Source: Hydractinia symbiolongicarpus
Taxonomy: Eukaryota; Cnidaria; Hydrozoa; Anthoathecata; Hydractiniidae
Length of the DNA: 64,000 bases
Direction of reading: 5' to 3'
NCBI RefSeq assembly: GCF_029227915.1
Contig: NC_079875.1
Location: 31,375,501-31,439,500, forward strand
The stretch's first letter is position 1, and the number at the start of each line of letters is the position of its first letter. The notes under the pieces were generated by a model. It ran no database searches and was not told where the DNA came from. It worked only from the letters and a program-made list of their open reading frames with translations. Of this stretch, positions 11,084 through 23,775 are shown in pieces. Made by a program: the position numbers and the translations under genes.

Positions 11084-11545
11084 CTAGTCGATAAGGACCG
11101 TGAAAAAATCCACTAATCCACCAAATGTATAGGATCGTGTACTTTTGACAAATGGATGCAGAGATATCGTGTACTTTTGACAAATGGATGCAGAGATATT
11201 AGGGTTTAAAAGTTTTTGATGACGTCATTAACCCGTTCATTCCGAAACGGATTCGGTGACCCAGGTCTATAAAACTTACCCAAATTGGTCTCGGGTAGTC
11301 CCTAGTTACCCACGCAGGAGATGACGTCAGTTAATTGCACCCGTTTCCAAGTTATTTAGCCTAATTTAAAGTGCAATGCAATGGCTTCTTAATATACTTT
11401 CCTTTGACGTCAATATTGCTTTAACGTTAAAGTTTGCTAAATTACGGAAGAAATTCATAGGCGATGTTTTATAGTCTTTATCAAAGAAATTTTATCCACT
11501 TTGCAAAAGTCACAAACAGACAGAACTGGCGTAGTATTATATAGA
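11084..11545 (-). mobile_element. Non-autonomous Helitron, copy 2
   Basis: Minus-strand element starting TCTATATAATACTACGCC at 11545 and ending CTAG at 11087-11084, after a weak hairpin (GTGGATTTTTTCAC). It is inserted between A (complement of 11546) and T (complement of 11083). Most of its length aligns by eye with copy 1, including the TGACGTCAT-containing stretch and the sequence around CACGCAGGAGATGACGTCAG. It is shorter because of an internal deletion near the 3' end. About 30 bases (GTGTACTTTTGACAAATGG...) are duplicated in tandem at 11134-11193. No coding capacity. Confidence 0.85.
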
Positions 11546-12311
11546 TTAATTTCAAACCGATTAGTCCCTGCAGTCATTTTGGTGTCAATGGTATGAAAAA
11601 CTATGCTAAAACTATACTAAGTAAAAGTCCTATTACTTCAGTAAAAATTGAAATAATGACTTGAAACTTAGTGTTACATGTTTTTAGACCAGTTTAATAA
11701 AATGAACCCAAAAAATTTTTTTACTACTATCATAGTTTCTGAGTTTTTAATTTTGGCCATTTTTGGAGACGCAGATAAACTTTTTTTGACAGCATATCAA
11801 TGTTGACAAGCATGTGTACAGAAAACAATCTAAGTGATTCTCAGGATTAACAATAATTCAAAAAGATAAAATGTGTCCCAGGTTTAGGACCAAATACCTT
11901 ATCCAGCTCAGAGAAAGTGGGAATGTGCTTTTAAAGCACAGTGCTAAATACATAATCTAAATTTCATGCCGTATAAATACAAATACCTGGATCTGCAACA
12001 CGTTTACTTTGCACTAATCGCCCAGTCTGGTGCCACTCACAATTAATTTTTGAATATACACAGAAACTTTTCATGCAAAATAAAAAAAGCTAAACAACTG
12101 TATTTGCTTTGCAGAAGTAACAATAGGCTTTATCTTTATCATAAGCCCTGTGAATGTTGGTTTATGAAAACGATATTATACCCTACAAGCGCTCCACTGG
12201 ATTTGTAACACATTACAGTAAGTGTCCTCCATGTGATACAGTTTACGCTTTACTAAGTCTTAACCTGAAGACTTTAGGTCTTCCCACTTCAAGCGAATAT
12301 TACTGGATTGA
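11546..12311. other. No gene seen
   Basis: AT-rich spacer between the Helitron and the satellite. One stretch (12188-12230) resembles the 'gcgctccac...' dispersed repeat also seen near 18980, 41290 and 47370; otherwise nothing recognisable. Confidence 0.4.
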
Positions 12312-14512
12312 CCCTAAGTGACAATTATCTTGTACAATACGAAACATCGCAAATATATATAACACTCGTGTCTTTTAAATGCCTGGTTTATCAATTTTAC
12401 AGATAAAATATATAGAACCTGAGCCAAGGTTGCCGTCCCTAAATGACAATTTTCTTGTATCAATACGAAAAATCGCAAATACATAACACTCGTCTGTTTT
12501 GAATGTCTGGTTTATCAATTTCACGGCTAAAATATACAGAACCTGAGCGAAGGTTATTGACCCTAAATGACAATTATCTTGTATTAATACGAAAAATCGC
12601 AAATATATAACACTTGTCACTCCTAAATGCCTCGTTTATCAATTCCACAGCTAAAATATAAGAACCTAGACGTTGTTGACCCTAATGTACAATTATCTTG
12701 TATCAATACGACAAATCGCAAATACAGGACACTCGTCACTCTGAAATGCCTCGTTTATCAATTTTCCGGCTATAATACATAGAACCTGAGACGAGGTTGT
12801 CGTTCTAAATGACAATTATCCTGTATCAATACGAAAAAGCGCAAATATATAACACTCGTCATTTTGAAATACCTCGTTTATCACTTTTACGGCTAAGATA
12901 TATAGAACCTGAGACGAGGTTGTCGTGCCCAAATGACAATCATCTTTGATCAATACGAAAAATCGCAAATACATGACACTCGTCGCTTTGAAATACCTCG
13001 TTTATCAATTTTACGGCTATAATATATAGAACCTGAGAGGTGGTTGTCGTCCCTAAATGACAATTATCCTGTATCAATACGAAAAATCGCAAATATATCA
13101 CGCTCGTCACTTCTAAATGCCTCGTTTATTAATTCCACGGCTAAAGTATAATATCCTAGACGTTGTTGACCCCAAAGTACAATTATCTTGTATCAATACG
13201 AAAAATCGCAAATATATAACACTGGCCACTTCTAAATGCCTCGCTTATCAATTCCACGGCTAAATTATAAGAACCTGAAACGAGGTTGTTGACCCTTAAG
13301 TACAATTATCTTGTATCAATACGACAAATCGCAAATACAGGACACTCGTCACTCTGAAATGCCTCGTTTATCAATTTTCCGGCTATAATACATAGAACCT
13401 GAGACGAGATTGTCGTGCCCAAATGACAATCATCTTTAATCAATACGAAAAATCGCAAATACATGACACTTGTCGCTTTGAAATACCTCGTTTATCAATT
13501 CTACGGCTATAATATATAGAACCTAGACGTTGTTGACCCTAATATACAACTATCTATTCGACTTTGAAGTACCTCGTCTTTCAATTTTACGGCTATAATA
13601 TATAGAACCTGAGAGGAGGTTGTCGTCCCTAAATGACAATTATCTTGTATCAATACGAAAAATCGCAAATGTATAAAACGCGTCTCTTTTAAATGCCTCG
13701 TTTATCAATTTTACGTCTAAAATATACAGAACCTGAGACGAGGTTTTCGACCCTAAATGACAATTATCTTGTATCAATACGAAAAATTGCAAATATATAA
13801 CACTCGTCTCTTTTGAATGCCTCGTTTATCAATTTTACGGCTAAGATATATAGAACCTGAGACGAGGTTGTCGTCCCTAAATTTCAATTGCTTTGTATCA
13901 ATACGAAGAATTGCAAATACATGGCACACTTTGAAATGCCATGTTTATCAATTTTACGACTAAAATATATGGAAACTGAGACGAGGTTGTCGTCCCTAAA
14001 TGAAAATTTTCTTGTATCAACACGAAAAATCGCAAATATATAAAACTCGTCTCTTTTAAATGCCTCGTTTGTCAATTTTACGACTAAAATATATAGAACC
14101 CGAGACGAGGTTGTCGTCCCTTAATGACAATTATCTTGTATCAATACGAAAAATGGCGAATATATAACACTACTCTCTTTTAAATGCCTCGTTTATCAAT
14201 TCCACGGCTAAGGTAAAAGAACCTGAGACAAAGTTATTGACCCTAAATGACAATTATCTTTTATCAATACGAAAAATCGCAAATATATGACACTCGTCAC
14301 TTTAAAATGCCTCGTTTATCAATTTTCCGGCTATAATACATAGAACCTGAGACGAGGTTGGCGTCCCAAAATGATAATTATCTTGTATCAATATGAAAAA
14401 TCGCAAATGTATAACACTCGTCACTTCTAAATGCCTCATTTATCAATTCCACGGCTAAAGTATAATATCCTAGACGTTGTTGACCCTAAAGTACAATCAT
14501 CTTGGATCAATA
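12312..14512. repeat. 122-bp satellite, about 18 units
   Basis: Diverged tandem array. The anchor 'tatcaatacgaaaaatcgc' or a close variant recurs about every 114-128 bases, near 12335, 12459, 12580, 12702, 12826, 12951, 13074, 13194, 13318, 13439, 13651, 13775, 13897, 14019, 14134, 14262, 14389 and 14503. One unit near 13540 has an internal deletion. Each unit also carries 'gcctcgtttatcaatt' and 'gaacctgagacgaggttg', so the 6-base words CCTCGT and ACGAGG form an inverted pair inside the unit. Short minus-strand ORFs in the array are by-products of the repeat. Confidence 0.95.
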
Positions 14513-15170
14513 TTTTTAAGAAAATAATAATTAAAGAAAACGCAATTCTTACCACTACACTGCAGCGATATACTTCGGATGTCTGGCTTGTTAAGATTTC
14601 TTGGTTTGCTCAAATCCTCCAAAACTCCCTCACATACTCTGAAACTCTCTCACATCGTCTGAAACTCTCTTGCATCCTTACCTGTTCTCGGATTATGAGG
14701 GGTAAGTTGTATTCGTGCATAATAAAAATATATTTTGAACAATTTGCGAAAGGCTTATGTCAATAAGAAACGCTTTTGCCAGCAAATTTGTCTATTTCTA
14801 CAAATGTTAACCCTATTCATCCCGAGACGTAAAGAGAGAGGCGAATGTAGTGGTGAAAGTTGAGAGGGAATAGTCATGTCGTGCCGCCGTCACTTATTAT
14901 TTGTTGGGATCGTAAGAAAAAAAATGATACGCTTTTTAATGAGTTTGTTCATTCAGCGCATTTTTTGTCAGAATTGAATGAAAATTATTAATTTCACATA
15001 GCCCGAAGCCTCACAAACAACAATTACCAAAAACAGTGTAAGGCAACATCAGAAATTCCTATAAAAACATAACGCCTTGAGGCGTCAATGGGTGTGTAAC
15101 GCAAGGGACGCAAAATATTTACTACGTATGAATAGGGTTAGCATTTAAGTATTGTTGGTTTTTTCAACAT
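14513..15170. other. No gene seen
   Basis: Unique-looking AT-rich sequence. The open frame at 14431-14766 starts inside the satellite and has no recognisable motif. Confidence 0.4.
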
Positions 15171-15179
15171 CTAGAGTTC

Positions 15180-15935
15180 CTAATTTTATGAAATTTTATT
15201 TTAGCGTTGCGACAGGCATTCCTTCTATTCCCATTCCTTTTCTTTCGAGTAAATTACACCCAACTAATACTTTTTTTCTCGAAATAAGTGGATTTCTATA
15301 CCTTCTATTTTTTGCTATGGTTTAAAGTGTATTTCATGCCCTCTGGTTATTATAAATAAATTTACTTCGTCGGGTTATTTTTAACGTTAGTGAATTTCAT
15401 CTCCTCTTTTGCTGTTGTTTTTATAAAGTGATTCCCATCCCTTTTTTATTGTTGTTGTTGTTTTTAATACAAGTAGATTTCTTTCCCGCTTGTTTTTATT
15501 TTTGTGCAGAGTGAATTACATCTCCTCTAGGTGAATTTCATCTCCTCTGCTTTTTAAAAAATAAAATTTATCTCCTCGCTTGTTGTTGTTTTTTAGATAA
15601 GTGGGTTATTATACCTTCTATATTTTAATTGTTGTTCAAAGTGAATTCCATCTCCTTTGCTTTTTGTAAATGAATTTATTTTCTCGGGTTGTTTTTGACG
15701 TGAGTGAATTTGATCTCCTCCTTGCTGTTGTTTCTTAAAAATGATTCCATATCCCGGTTGATTTTTATTATTAAGAGTGAATTCCATTTCCTCTGAGTGA
15801 ATTTCATGTCCCCTGAGTGAATTCCATCTCCTATGCTTTTTAAAGCATAAATTTATCTCCTTGGTTGCTGTGGTTTTTTTTGAATAAATGGGTGTTGCTA
15901 TCCCTTCTATGTTTTTTTTTATTGTCCCGAGTGAA
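15180..15935. repeat. Irregular repeat built on 'gtgaattccatctcctctg'
   Basis: About 750 bases in which short phrases recur in shuffled order: 'gaatttcatctcctc', 'gctttttaaa', 'tttatctcctcg' and 'gtgggttattataccttcta', separated by T-rich runs. The spacing is uneven, unlike the satellite to the left. The minus-strand open frame at 15593-15958 is a by-product, with repetitive low-complexity residues. Confidence 0.75.
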
Positions 15936-16126
15936 TTATTAAATATAATTTTGAACAAATTTTGGTAAAACCTACTAATTTCAGAGATATCTATTCAAAA
16001 CTTGGAGTTTTGAAGTACCACCTTTTAATTATGACGTTATACTCGCAATTTTTATTGCAATAAGATGAAACTACCTACTGGTGCCAAACTTTACGTTCTA
16101 GCTGTTCTCTAAAAATTAGGTGGGAG

Positions 16127-16290
16127 CCAACAACATCGACAACATCGACAACATCAACAACATTAACAACAACAAATGCAACAACAAGAAATGAAAATGC
16201 AAGAACAACAACCACAACCCCAGCAGCGAGAAGAAGTGTTGAGGAATGGGCTGTGATACATTGTGTATCACAACTTCCAAAGGATAAGTA
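16127..16290 (+). repeat. ACA/ATC trinucleotide tract with an open Thr-rich frame
   Basis: A run of (ACA)/(TCG ACA) triplets from about 16127 to 16205 grades into a non-repetitive end. One frame without an ATG stays open through TTSTTSTTSTT and into RRSVEEWAVIHCVSQLPKDK before a stop at about 16290. The triplet tract alone is ordinary simple sequence; the non-repetitive tail leaves a small chance that it is an exon end. Confidence 0.4.
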
Positions 16291-16970
16291 ACAAAACGTT
16301 TAACGTGTTCTTTACCATTAACAAAGTTATATCGACATTTTTATTAATTTAGAATCCGGGAAGACCTATCAAGAGAGTGGTGTAAGTTTTTTTGACAATT
16401 TTTTTCCCTTTAACTCGGCTGGATCCACCGGCTTGGCAAGTAAATTTAATTTATAAGTTTTGTCTTTGCTTTATACATCCACCTTAGGTCTAAGCGTTTA
16501 TAAAATCTATGAAGTCTTATCCTTTATTATTTAGCGCACACCGTTATGGTTCAGTAGGTGCCTGGATGGACGAGAGGATCGGGTTCATACATAGGAGAAT
16601 CGTGCTAAGGTATATTTACATTAACTATGGATCTATGACTCATATACTTTTATTAACATGGACATAAGGTTGGTCTTTAGACCAGCTATAATCAATCAAA
16701 ACTTTTAATTCATCAAGGTTCAGAAGGTAATTAACATATCAGTGACAAAGTACGTAAGCACTCACTTTACGCAGACTAAGAATGTTTTGTTACTTCATAG
16801 AAATCGATTTTTCTACTCTGTATAAACTTTATCCTATGTATTAGAAAGAAACTGTATTAATAGTTTATCGTGTATAACACTTAACGATATTTCGAACGAC
16901 AGTCAATTTAAACAAAGCAAACGCGGTCCTTAATATTGCTTAATATTTAAAATTCCTTTTACATTGGCGA

Positions 16971-19245
16971 TTTTTGCGGAGAGTAGCGGAGGGCGCGTCA
17001 GCGCCCGGAGCGTAGCGGAGCCCATTTCCTCATTAAATAAGCCAAATATAAAAGAAAAAGTAAGCACGGTGGAGAGTATATAGGATTTCTATACGATTTC
17101 CGCGCCCCGCCCCCCTATACATCAAAAATATCAAAAATCCGTCGTTTTGGGGCCCAGTCTCCCAGCGATTTCATATGGTCATTCTTAAGTACATTTTTCT
17201 AGTGAGCGAGACAACATGTTTTTAGCACGGCGATGGAGTTTTTGTTGTTTTTTAAATATGGTACCAAGCGTAAATGGTGCCGTTTCCAGTTTAGGTTAAA
17301 TCTGCCTACACTTTTTAGCCACGTGATACATAAATCACTTTTACTAACATCACATGACATTTTCTCGGACACATAGCGCCTCAAACTCAATCTAAGCCAT
17401 ATCGCAACTGACGGAAGGGCTTGTTATGTTCAAGAAAGCGAAGAAAGAAAGGGTATGTAATGAACCCTTTCTTATTCTCACTCACACCTAAGGCTAGCTA
17501 GCATAAAACTACTGACTGAGCTGGAATAACATAAAAAAGATCAAGCAATATCATAATGGCTAGTATAAGCTACAAAGAAATAGATTTTCTGGCTATAGCT
17601 AGCTATAGCTCTACATATAATACACAGTGAGTGAGATAATACACTCAATCATAGTGCCGTGTTTAATTTTTAATCTTTAACAGAAACTTTTTCCATTAAA
17701 TATTGCGGGGTTTTTTTGCTTAGAGAAGGTAAAAACAGGTTATAAACTGTATTTTTATTTTTAAATGTTAGCTACAAAATTTTCCACAAAGTATATAAAA
17801 TTGTTTTAGCTGCGTAGGATAAGAACAGGTTGTTAACTGTCTGTTTGAACTGAAGTTAAGATAGTTTTTTAGAAATGGGTATTGTGCCGAAACGTATATG
17901 TGCGAAACAGTATAGCTACCTGTACAAATCACTCAGCCTTGTGTTAACAACAAGCTGTTACCTGTGTTTCTATTTAACAGAAGTTTAAGCTAATCTGGTT
18001 TAGTCACAAGTAACTATAACACCTGGCGCGATTTATACGTTTTGTAAACTGTGCCACATTGAATGTTGATTATGTCTGGTTTGAAATGGTATTAAACCTA
18101 TATGGATGTGCAACATACCTGTTTTATTATTTAATTTTTCAACATCTGCATTTGTTATTACCCAGGCGTTTTAAATTCTAACTTTAACATCAACGTCTAC
18201 GTTTTCTGTTAAGAGGCTTTTTAAATTCTGACAAGCTGTTCTCGTGCAATCATCAACATGTATTGAAACATGTATTTCTTATTTAATTTCTCAATAGTCT
18301 AATTAATTGCTATTATTTTAAAGTTTCTGCTCAGTTGGAAATAAGAATTTTTTATTGTCATGCAGGGTAACCAAAGTTGCAGTAAAGTTTTTTGGAAAAA
18401 TGTATTACGGCTATCCGATTTCACGATTAATGTTTGATCTTGCACAAGAACTTTTCCCATAAACTATTGCAGGATTCCTTTTGCTTTAGGAGTGTAATAA
18501 CAGGTTTTAAACTGTGTTTTTATTTTTAAATGTAACAAAAACTTTTCCGCAAAATAAAATTGCTGAATGACTGTTTTAGCTCCAAAGTTAGGATATTTTT
18601 CGGAAAGGGATATTATGTCGAAACGTATATGTGTGCCACAGTATATCTGTACTAATCACTCAGCCTAGTGTTAACGACAAGCTATTACCTGTGTTTCTAT
18701 TTAACAGAAGTTGTGCTAAAGTTTTTTTGAAAGGGTTTTTTTACCTATACTAATGGCGCACCACAGATTAAAGTACATATATTTGAAGTTTTACCGGGAA
18801 CATTTTGTGAAAAATAAAAAAGGTTTGCTGACTGTTTTCGCTATGACATGGCACAATATGTAAATTGTGTTTTTATTCAAGCTAAAGGATAAATATAATT
18901 ACACCCGAAACACCTTAAATGTTGTGTATTTCACTCGATTTACGATATACTGCACATCTGTACTAAGGCGCTCCACCTGAATGTGTGGTACAGTTTTCAA
19001 TTTGTATTAACTGTTCCACCAAGCGTTTTACGCCAGGTAACACAGTTACTTGTGGCTTAACCAGCATTTCTCAAAAGGTTAATTAACTAGGCTGTGTGCG
19101 GTAAATTCCTAAGTGTATATAATGTTCACCTGTAAAGTTTTGTATATATATATATTTATGCCCTGCTGGTCTAATGGCTATGACACTCATGCAAATGAGA
19201 AATCCAGGTTCGAATCCTGGACAGGGCTAGGAAAAACATAATTAT
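16971..19245 (+). repeat. Long dispersed repeat, copy A
   Basis: Starts with 'tttttgcggagagtagcggag' and a GC-rich hairpin (GGGCGC-GTCA-GCGCCC, about 16989-17004), then 'cccatttcctcattaaataag'. It ends with a tRNA-like unit and 'aggaaaaacata'. The same head and tail, in the same order and about 1.8 kb apart, occur at 25590-27390. The interior carries degenerate sub-repeats based on 'cttttccgcaaaataaaattgctga' (near 17690, 18460, 18540, 18800) and 'aagttgcagtaaagttttttgg'. No protein is encoded. The class is unknown; it could be a large non-autonomous element. Confidence 0.6.
19160..19227 (+). ncRNA. tRNA-like Pol III unit (tRNA pseudogene or SINE head), copy A
   Basis: 68 nt with a perfect A box (TGGTCTAATGG) and a perfect B box (GGTTCGAATCC). 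An acceptor-like stem GCCCTG/CAGGGC and a T arm CCAGG/CCTGG are present. The anticodon region (CTCATGCAAATGAG) leaves only a 4-base loop, so it cannot be a working tRNA. Its flanks ('tttat' before, 'taggaaaaacataa' after) match the second copy at 27306-27377, showing that it travels as part of a repeat. Confidence 0.65.
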
Positions 19246-19749
19246 CTTGCACCTACAACAACCAGGCCTATTATATGTCATCTTTGAGTTGTAGATTTGT
19301 CACTTTCATTTATAGAGCCCAAAAGTGCTTTGTTTTTTGTAATAGATCTATCACTTTATGGTAAAAAGTTTTGTGTTGACATACCTGGTAGGCACAAGAA
19401 ACTAAAAAAGACGTTTTTTAAATTTTTTTGCCTTTCTCGTGGACTTCTCTGATTATTTCCATATCTTGACTTTTTAATGTTGTTGTCATTGGAATCAAGT
19501 TAATCTCAGGTTTATCAAAAAATCATATGTCGTTATGACCGATTGTTTAAATACTTGTAATGGCACATAATTCTGCTAACATGATTCACTGTATATTGAC
19601 CTGAGATAAATTTGAGACTTTTTTTGAGATATTGAATTTGAAATATTTGCACCTCAATACTTTCTATACTCCTGGACTAATATGATACTTATCTTAGATA
19701 TATTGAGTATACACAATCTTTGAGTTGTAAGGTGGATATTTTCTATTAA

Positions 19750-20005
19750 AGTCATGCACCCCTGCCTTGCCGTTCCATTTCCTTGCCAGCACTGACCGTG
19801 CCTTTCTTTGCCTACCCTTCCTATGCCTTTTCTGGTGCCTGCCTACTATGTCCTTGCCTGTGCCTCCCATGCCTGTGCCTACCATGCCTTACCCACCCCT
19901 GCCTTCCTGATTCCTTTTCCTGTTTCCTTGCCTGCCTTTGCCCTTTCCTTGCCGTGCTTAATGCCTTTGCCTTGGCAACCTCTCCGCAACTCTTTCTATA
20001 TTGAT
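19750..20005 (+). repeat. C/T-rich minisatellite ('tgcctg...ccttgcc'), copy A
   Basis: About 255 bases of pyrimidine-rich sequence built on 'ttgcctgtgcctcccatgcct' and 'tcctggtgcctgcctactatg'. It ends 'tgccttggcaacctctccgcaac'. The same words and the same ending occur at 40800-41165, so the two belong to one dispersed family. The overlapping open frames here are low-complexity by-products. Confidence 0.8.
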
Positions 20006-22216
20006 TGTCGCTGTGACGTGTGAACGCGCAGAATACGTCGTGTTTTGTGATTAAAGTGAACTTTCGGATTTACATACGATAGCAAAACAAAAAAACATTA
20101 CATCTTGACTCACCGCATTGTCAACTTAATGTGATTTCGCGCCGCGACAATATCTTTCTGGTTGTGAACATTTCTTCTACTATTTCTTGCAACTTTGCCC
20201 ACTACCTTACATGACGTAATAAAATTCTCTTAGGCGAAGTTTATTACTATGATTGGAAAGCATATTATATACTTGGTTTCATTTATTTATATACATTCAT
20301 ATTTTTTTTTTTTTTATATACTTTACCTGGACACAATCATAACAGCTTTTATTTGACATGTAAAAATATTCGCTTAATAAAAAGTAAAAATAAAAAGGAA
20401 TTTTTTTTATGTTGAGCTCGTAAGGTACTCGCTTGTTAATTTTAAAGAAGTATACATCATTCTTTATTCCAATAAATCAAGATGATAATTACGAAATACA
20501 TTTGAATTTGTCATGGTACCAACTTATTGTAATTGACGACGTACTTTTCAATTAATTCCAAGAAACATTGAACAGAGTAACATTATCTTTTTTATAAATT
20601 TCTTTTTTTTTATATTTACAGATTGGCCAAGTTAATACTAAAACTGCGACCGACATTGACCATAGAATTGCTAACAGCTAAGCCGATTGCTAATTTCTGT
20701 GCGACGAAAACTAATCATTGCCGCCCACTACGTATGGTGGAAGTTTGATGATTCGTTTAGTCAGTATTTACAAAAATAATACTTTCCACAAATTTAACTT
20801 GACTGTACAAAAAAAATGTTTATCACAATACGTTTTGGAAATAATCAAGATTTGTAGGTTTTCAAGAAAAGTTCATAAAATAAAGCCATCGATTGTTATA
20901 CTACATTACAAACTGGTACATTTTACAATTTAGAATGACTGACTGAGAGATAAGGGACCAGTTCAGCCTTACTACAATTCCTGCAAATAAATATGTAGTA
21001 TCCAATGTGATGTTTGATATATTACGTTGTCATCCTAATACAACCTTTATAACTTGTTCTCACGAAACAAGAATACAATCATCAACTTGTTCTGCAATAC
21101 CTATATGCAGATATAGTATTTGCTGACATTCGTTTTTAATTACGTTTCACACATCACCTTGGAAATATATATATATAAAGCATATCATATAAATATACTT
21201 TCATTTCCAAATCTGGGTCTATAGCTAACAGATGCTACTGAAACTTGACAGCCTTGTTATATTGGAAAGCAAGTTGTACTGACCGAAAATTGTGATCCGA
21301 ACAATGGTTTTGTTAATGCATCCCTATACTATTTCTTCTGTTTTTATCTTTATAATAATATACTAACAACTTATATTTTTAGGTACCGTATCAGTAGCCA
21401 AAAAAGCAAATTTGTTGGTAAAAACAAAGCTAAATACGGTTGCTGTCTATACCGTGCATACCGAAAAGAAACGGATATTATCTATTGCTACCTACTTACA
21501 GAAAAACTGTCTTAAAATTTCAAGGTAATTTTTTGTAAAATCTGTAAAATAGAAATTAATGTCATAATAAAAGTAAGTAGTTTAAATTAAATCAAATACC
21601 ACATTTATTACCAATTCATGTTCTGTTTAGGTCAAACAATGAATCACATAACCTGGGCGATCGATCAAAAAACTATTGGACCGGCTTTGGCTTACGTGAT
21701 ATTGTCAAGGGTGTGAAGCGCCACAGACGTTCAATTTGCTACAGCTACTAACAAATACTATTATTACCACGATAATAAGTATGTTAGACGTCTTTTCTTC
21801 CCATACCACTCCCTTCAATGACTGTACAGCATTCTTATTACACTTCAAGTTACTCGCCTGGCTAACATAGCACAGTTACGACGAATTTAAAGAATGTATA
21901 AGTCTCCATAACATTTTAAAAAAATCTTACCAAATTACTTATTATTCTTTAAAATAAAACAAAATCACGTACTTTATCAAAATCACTTACTGTAAAATAC
22001 TGTACAAAACTGGTAAGTTGGGTAATTTCTACTTTTTTATCTTTTAGTATATATACTTTATTTTAAGTTTCAAATCATCCAGTCAATGCATAGTAGTTTT
22101 AACTTTTCTGTTCTCTATGTTTTACTGTGTAAATCATGAAATCAATTCCTATGGGCAATTTATTACCTGCGTAACTAAAATTGATCTTTCTTTAGGTTCC
22201 TTGACAATAAAACGAG
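20006..22216. other. No gene seen
   Basis: AT-rich sequence with short chance ORFs only (for example 20718-20933, no motif). I see no repeat or splice pattern I can support. Confidence 0.4.
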
Positions 22217-22497
22217 ACTACTTTGTTCATCACTAGCATAATGCCAAGCAGTGAGCGGGATTCGATCCGCGGTCCCCAGAACTGGGGTGAAGCATTCTCT
22301 GTTGAGAATGAAATACGGATGTGCTATGATAAATATTCACCTATATGTATACACACCATCCGGATAAACTATCTTAGTTCATCACTAACATATTGCCGCA
22401 CGTAGTGTAGTGGATTTGTCTGCGTCTCCCAGTTATGGGGACCGCGGATCGAATCCTGCTCACTGCTTGGCAGTATGTTAGTGATGAACAAAGTAGT
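22217..22497. repeat. Inverted pair of tRNA-derived SINE fragments
   Basis: The arm 22217-22287 is the reverse complement of 22425-22497, with a few mismatches. Both contain the word GGACCGCGGATCGAATCC and the flank 'tttgttcatcac'. The right-hand copy reads as a tRNA-like head on the plus strand from 22395, with A box TAGTGTAGTGG and B box GGATCGAATCC, both fitting the Pol III consensus. A further word, 'gaagcattctctgttgagaatgaaat', occurs at about 22290 and again at about 22561. The nesting suggests two SINE copies in opposite orientation. Confidence 0.65.
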
Positions 22498-22599
22498 TCT
22501 TCTTCAATATGACTTACACGCATTATACTCGCCCGTCATGATAAGAGGTCTGATCGGAGTGAAGCATTCTCTGTTGAGAATGAAATGACTCGTTAAATG

Positions 22600-23590
22600 C
22601 GAAAGAATTGCTTATATCAGCTCTTAAAAGTGCTTCAGAAGATCCAATAAACAACATGATCATATGTGGAGGGAAAATTGAAACCCCTGGAAACAATCCA
22701 CAAGAAATTATAATGGATGGCAAAAAAGTTTTAAATGCGAGCAAGCGAACAAGTTTTCAATGTAATGATTTCAACGTAATTCACAAATGTTCTGGCCAGG
22801 AAGTTTTGTGGTCTAAAATACATGCTGTTTCCATCTCCTACGAAATTAAAGAAGCGTGGAAGCAAGTGTATAAATTTGTGTCCAGCCGAGAAATCTCCAC
22901 ACTAACTCATTATATTTTGATGCAGTGCGTATTTAATATATTGAAATACGAAAACGAGATTATGTAATGCAAGAATTTATTAAAAGTTGAACAAAGCAGT
23001 CTAAAATTATCGGAAAGTGAGCAAGAAGTGCTTACTTATGTAGCAGGGTGCATTGTGTTTTCGTTGATCAAGAATTACCAAAAAATACTGCAAAGCAACA
23101 TAAAGATTAAAAGTTTAGCGTCATCAGCTCTACAATTTCTAAACAATTTAAAAGTTAAAGGATGGGGAGTCTTTTTTGGTATACACCTACAAATGGATAG
23201 ACTTGGTTAATAGAGGAGGTTTAGTAAGAATAAATAACAACATGTTTTTGTTTGTCAGGCGTGTGGAGAACGTGGTGCGAAAAATTATGAATGTCACCTT
23301 CATTAAAAATACGAAGGTAAAGATATACGAGATTGTATATATAGAGAGATAAATAACAGTAATCTTGTGAATGACTCCTGGGATAAATTATGTAGATTAG
23401 TGTCGAATCGTGAACTAGCTCTCGGAATTAAAAAAGAAGTGATTGTTAAGTGGGTCCATATAAGAGCTAAGTCATGTGTAAAAACTTATGTACAGCAAAT
23501 GGAAAGACATTTTTCATGATATATGACAGATGAGCCGAAATCACTATCACAAAGATCAGAGCCAGCCATGCGAAAGACACTAAAGTAGTC
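22600..23590 (+). pseudogene. Broken transposon-like protein, C-terminal half
   Basis: Three readable blocks in different frames. 22608-22967 (KVLNASKRTSFQCNDFN..., ending with EIKEAWKQVYKFV). About 22980-23330 reads EQEVLTYVAGCIVFSLIKNY, then after a shift VNRGGLVRINNNMFLFVRRVE. 23340-23590 reads NDSWDKLCRLVSNRELALG, then KWVHIRAKSCVKTYVQQMER, and ends SEPAMRKTLK. The TYVAGYIV ... VNRGGL ... WVHIRAKSFV order resembles repeat-borne proteins I have seen in cnidarian gene sets, but I cannot name the family. Stops and frameshifts make it non-functional. Confidence 0.5.
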
Positions 23591-23775
23591 ACAAGTCAGT
23601 GATCAAATCAGACTGCATAACGTTTAAAAATAATTCCTGATTTCTAAATTGAAACAAATTTGAATTGTCGTTGCAACTACCACGTCTTCGTTGTCTTCAG
23701 AAGTGTTCTTCTAACGGATTTTGCAAAAATTTCTCGGAAAGTAAATATTTTACGTATTATTATTATTAAGTATTA

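Noticed and set aside
12375-14075. Small secreted-peptide genes in the satellite
   Set aside because: Similar short frames arise from each repeat unit and differ by random shifts; no start, signal or conservation of the reading frame.
19160-19227. Functional tRNA gene
   Set aside because: A and B boxes are perfect but the anticodon loop has 4 bases, and the flanks are repeated elsewhere.
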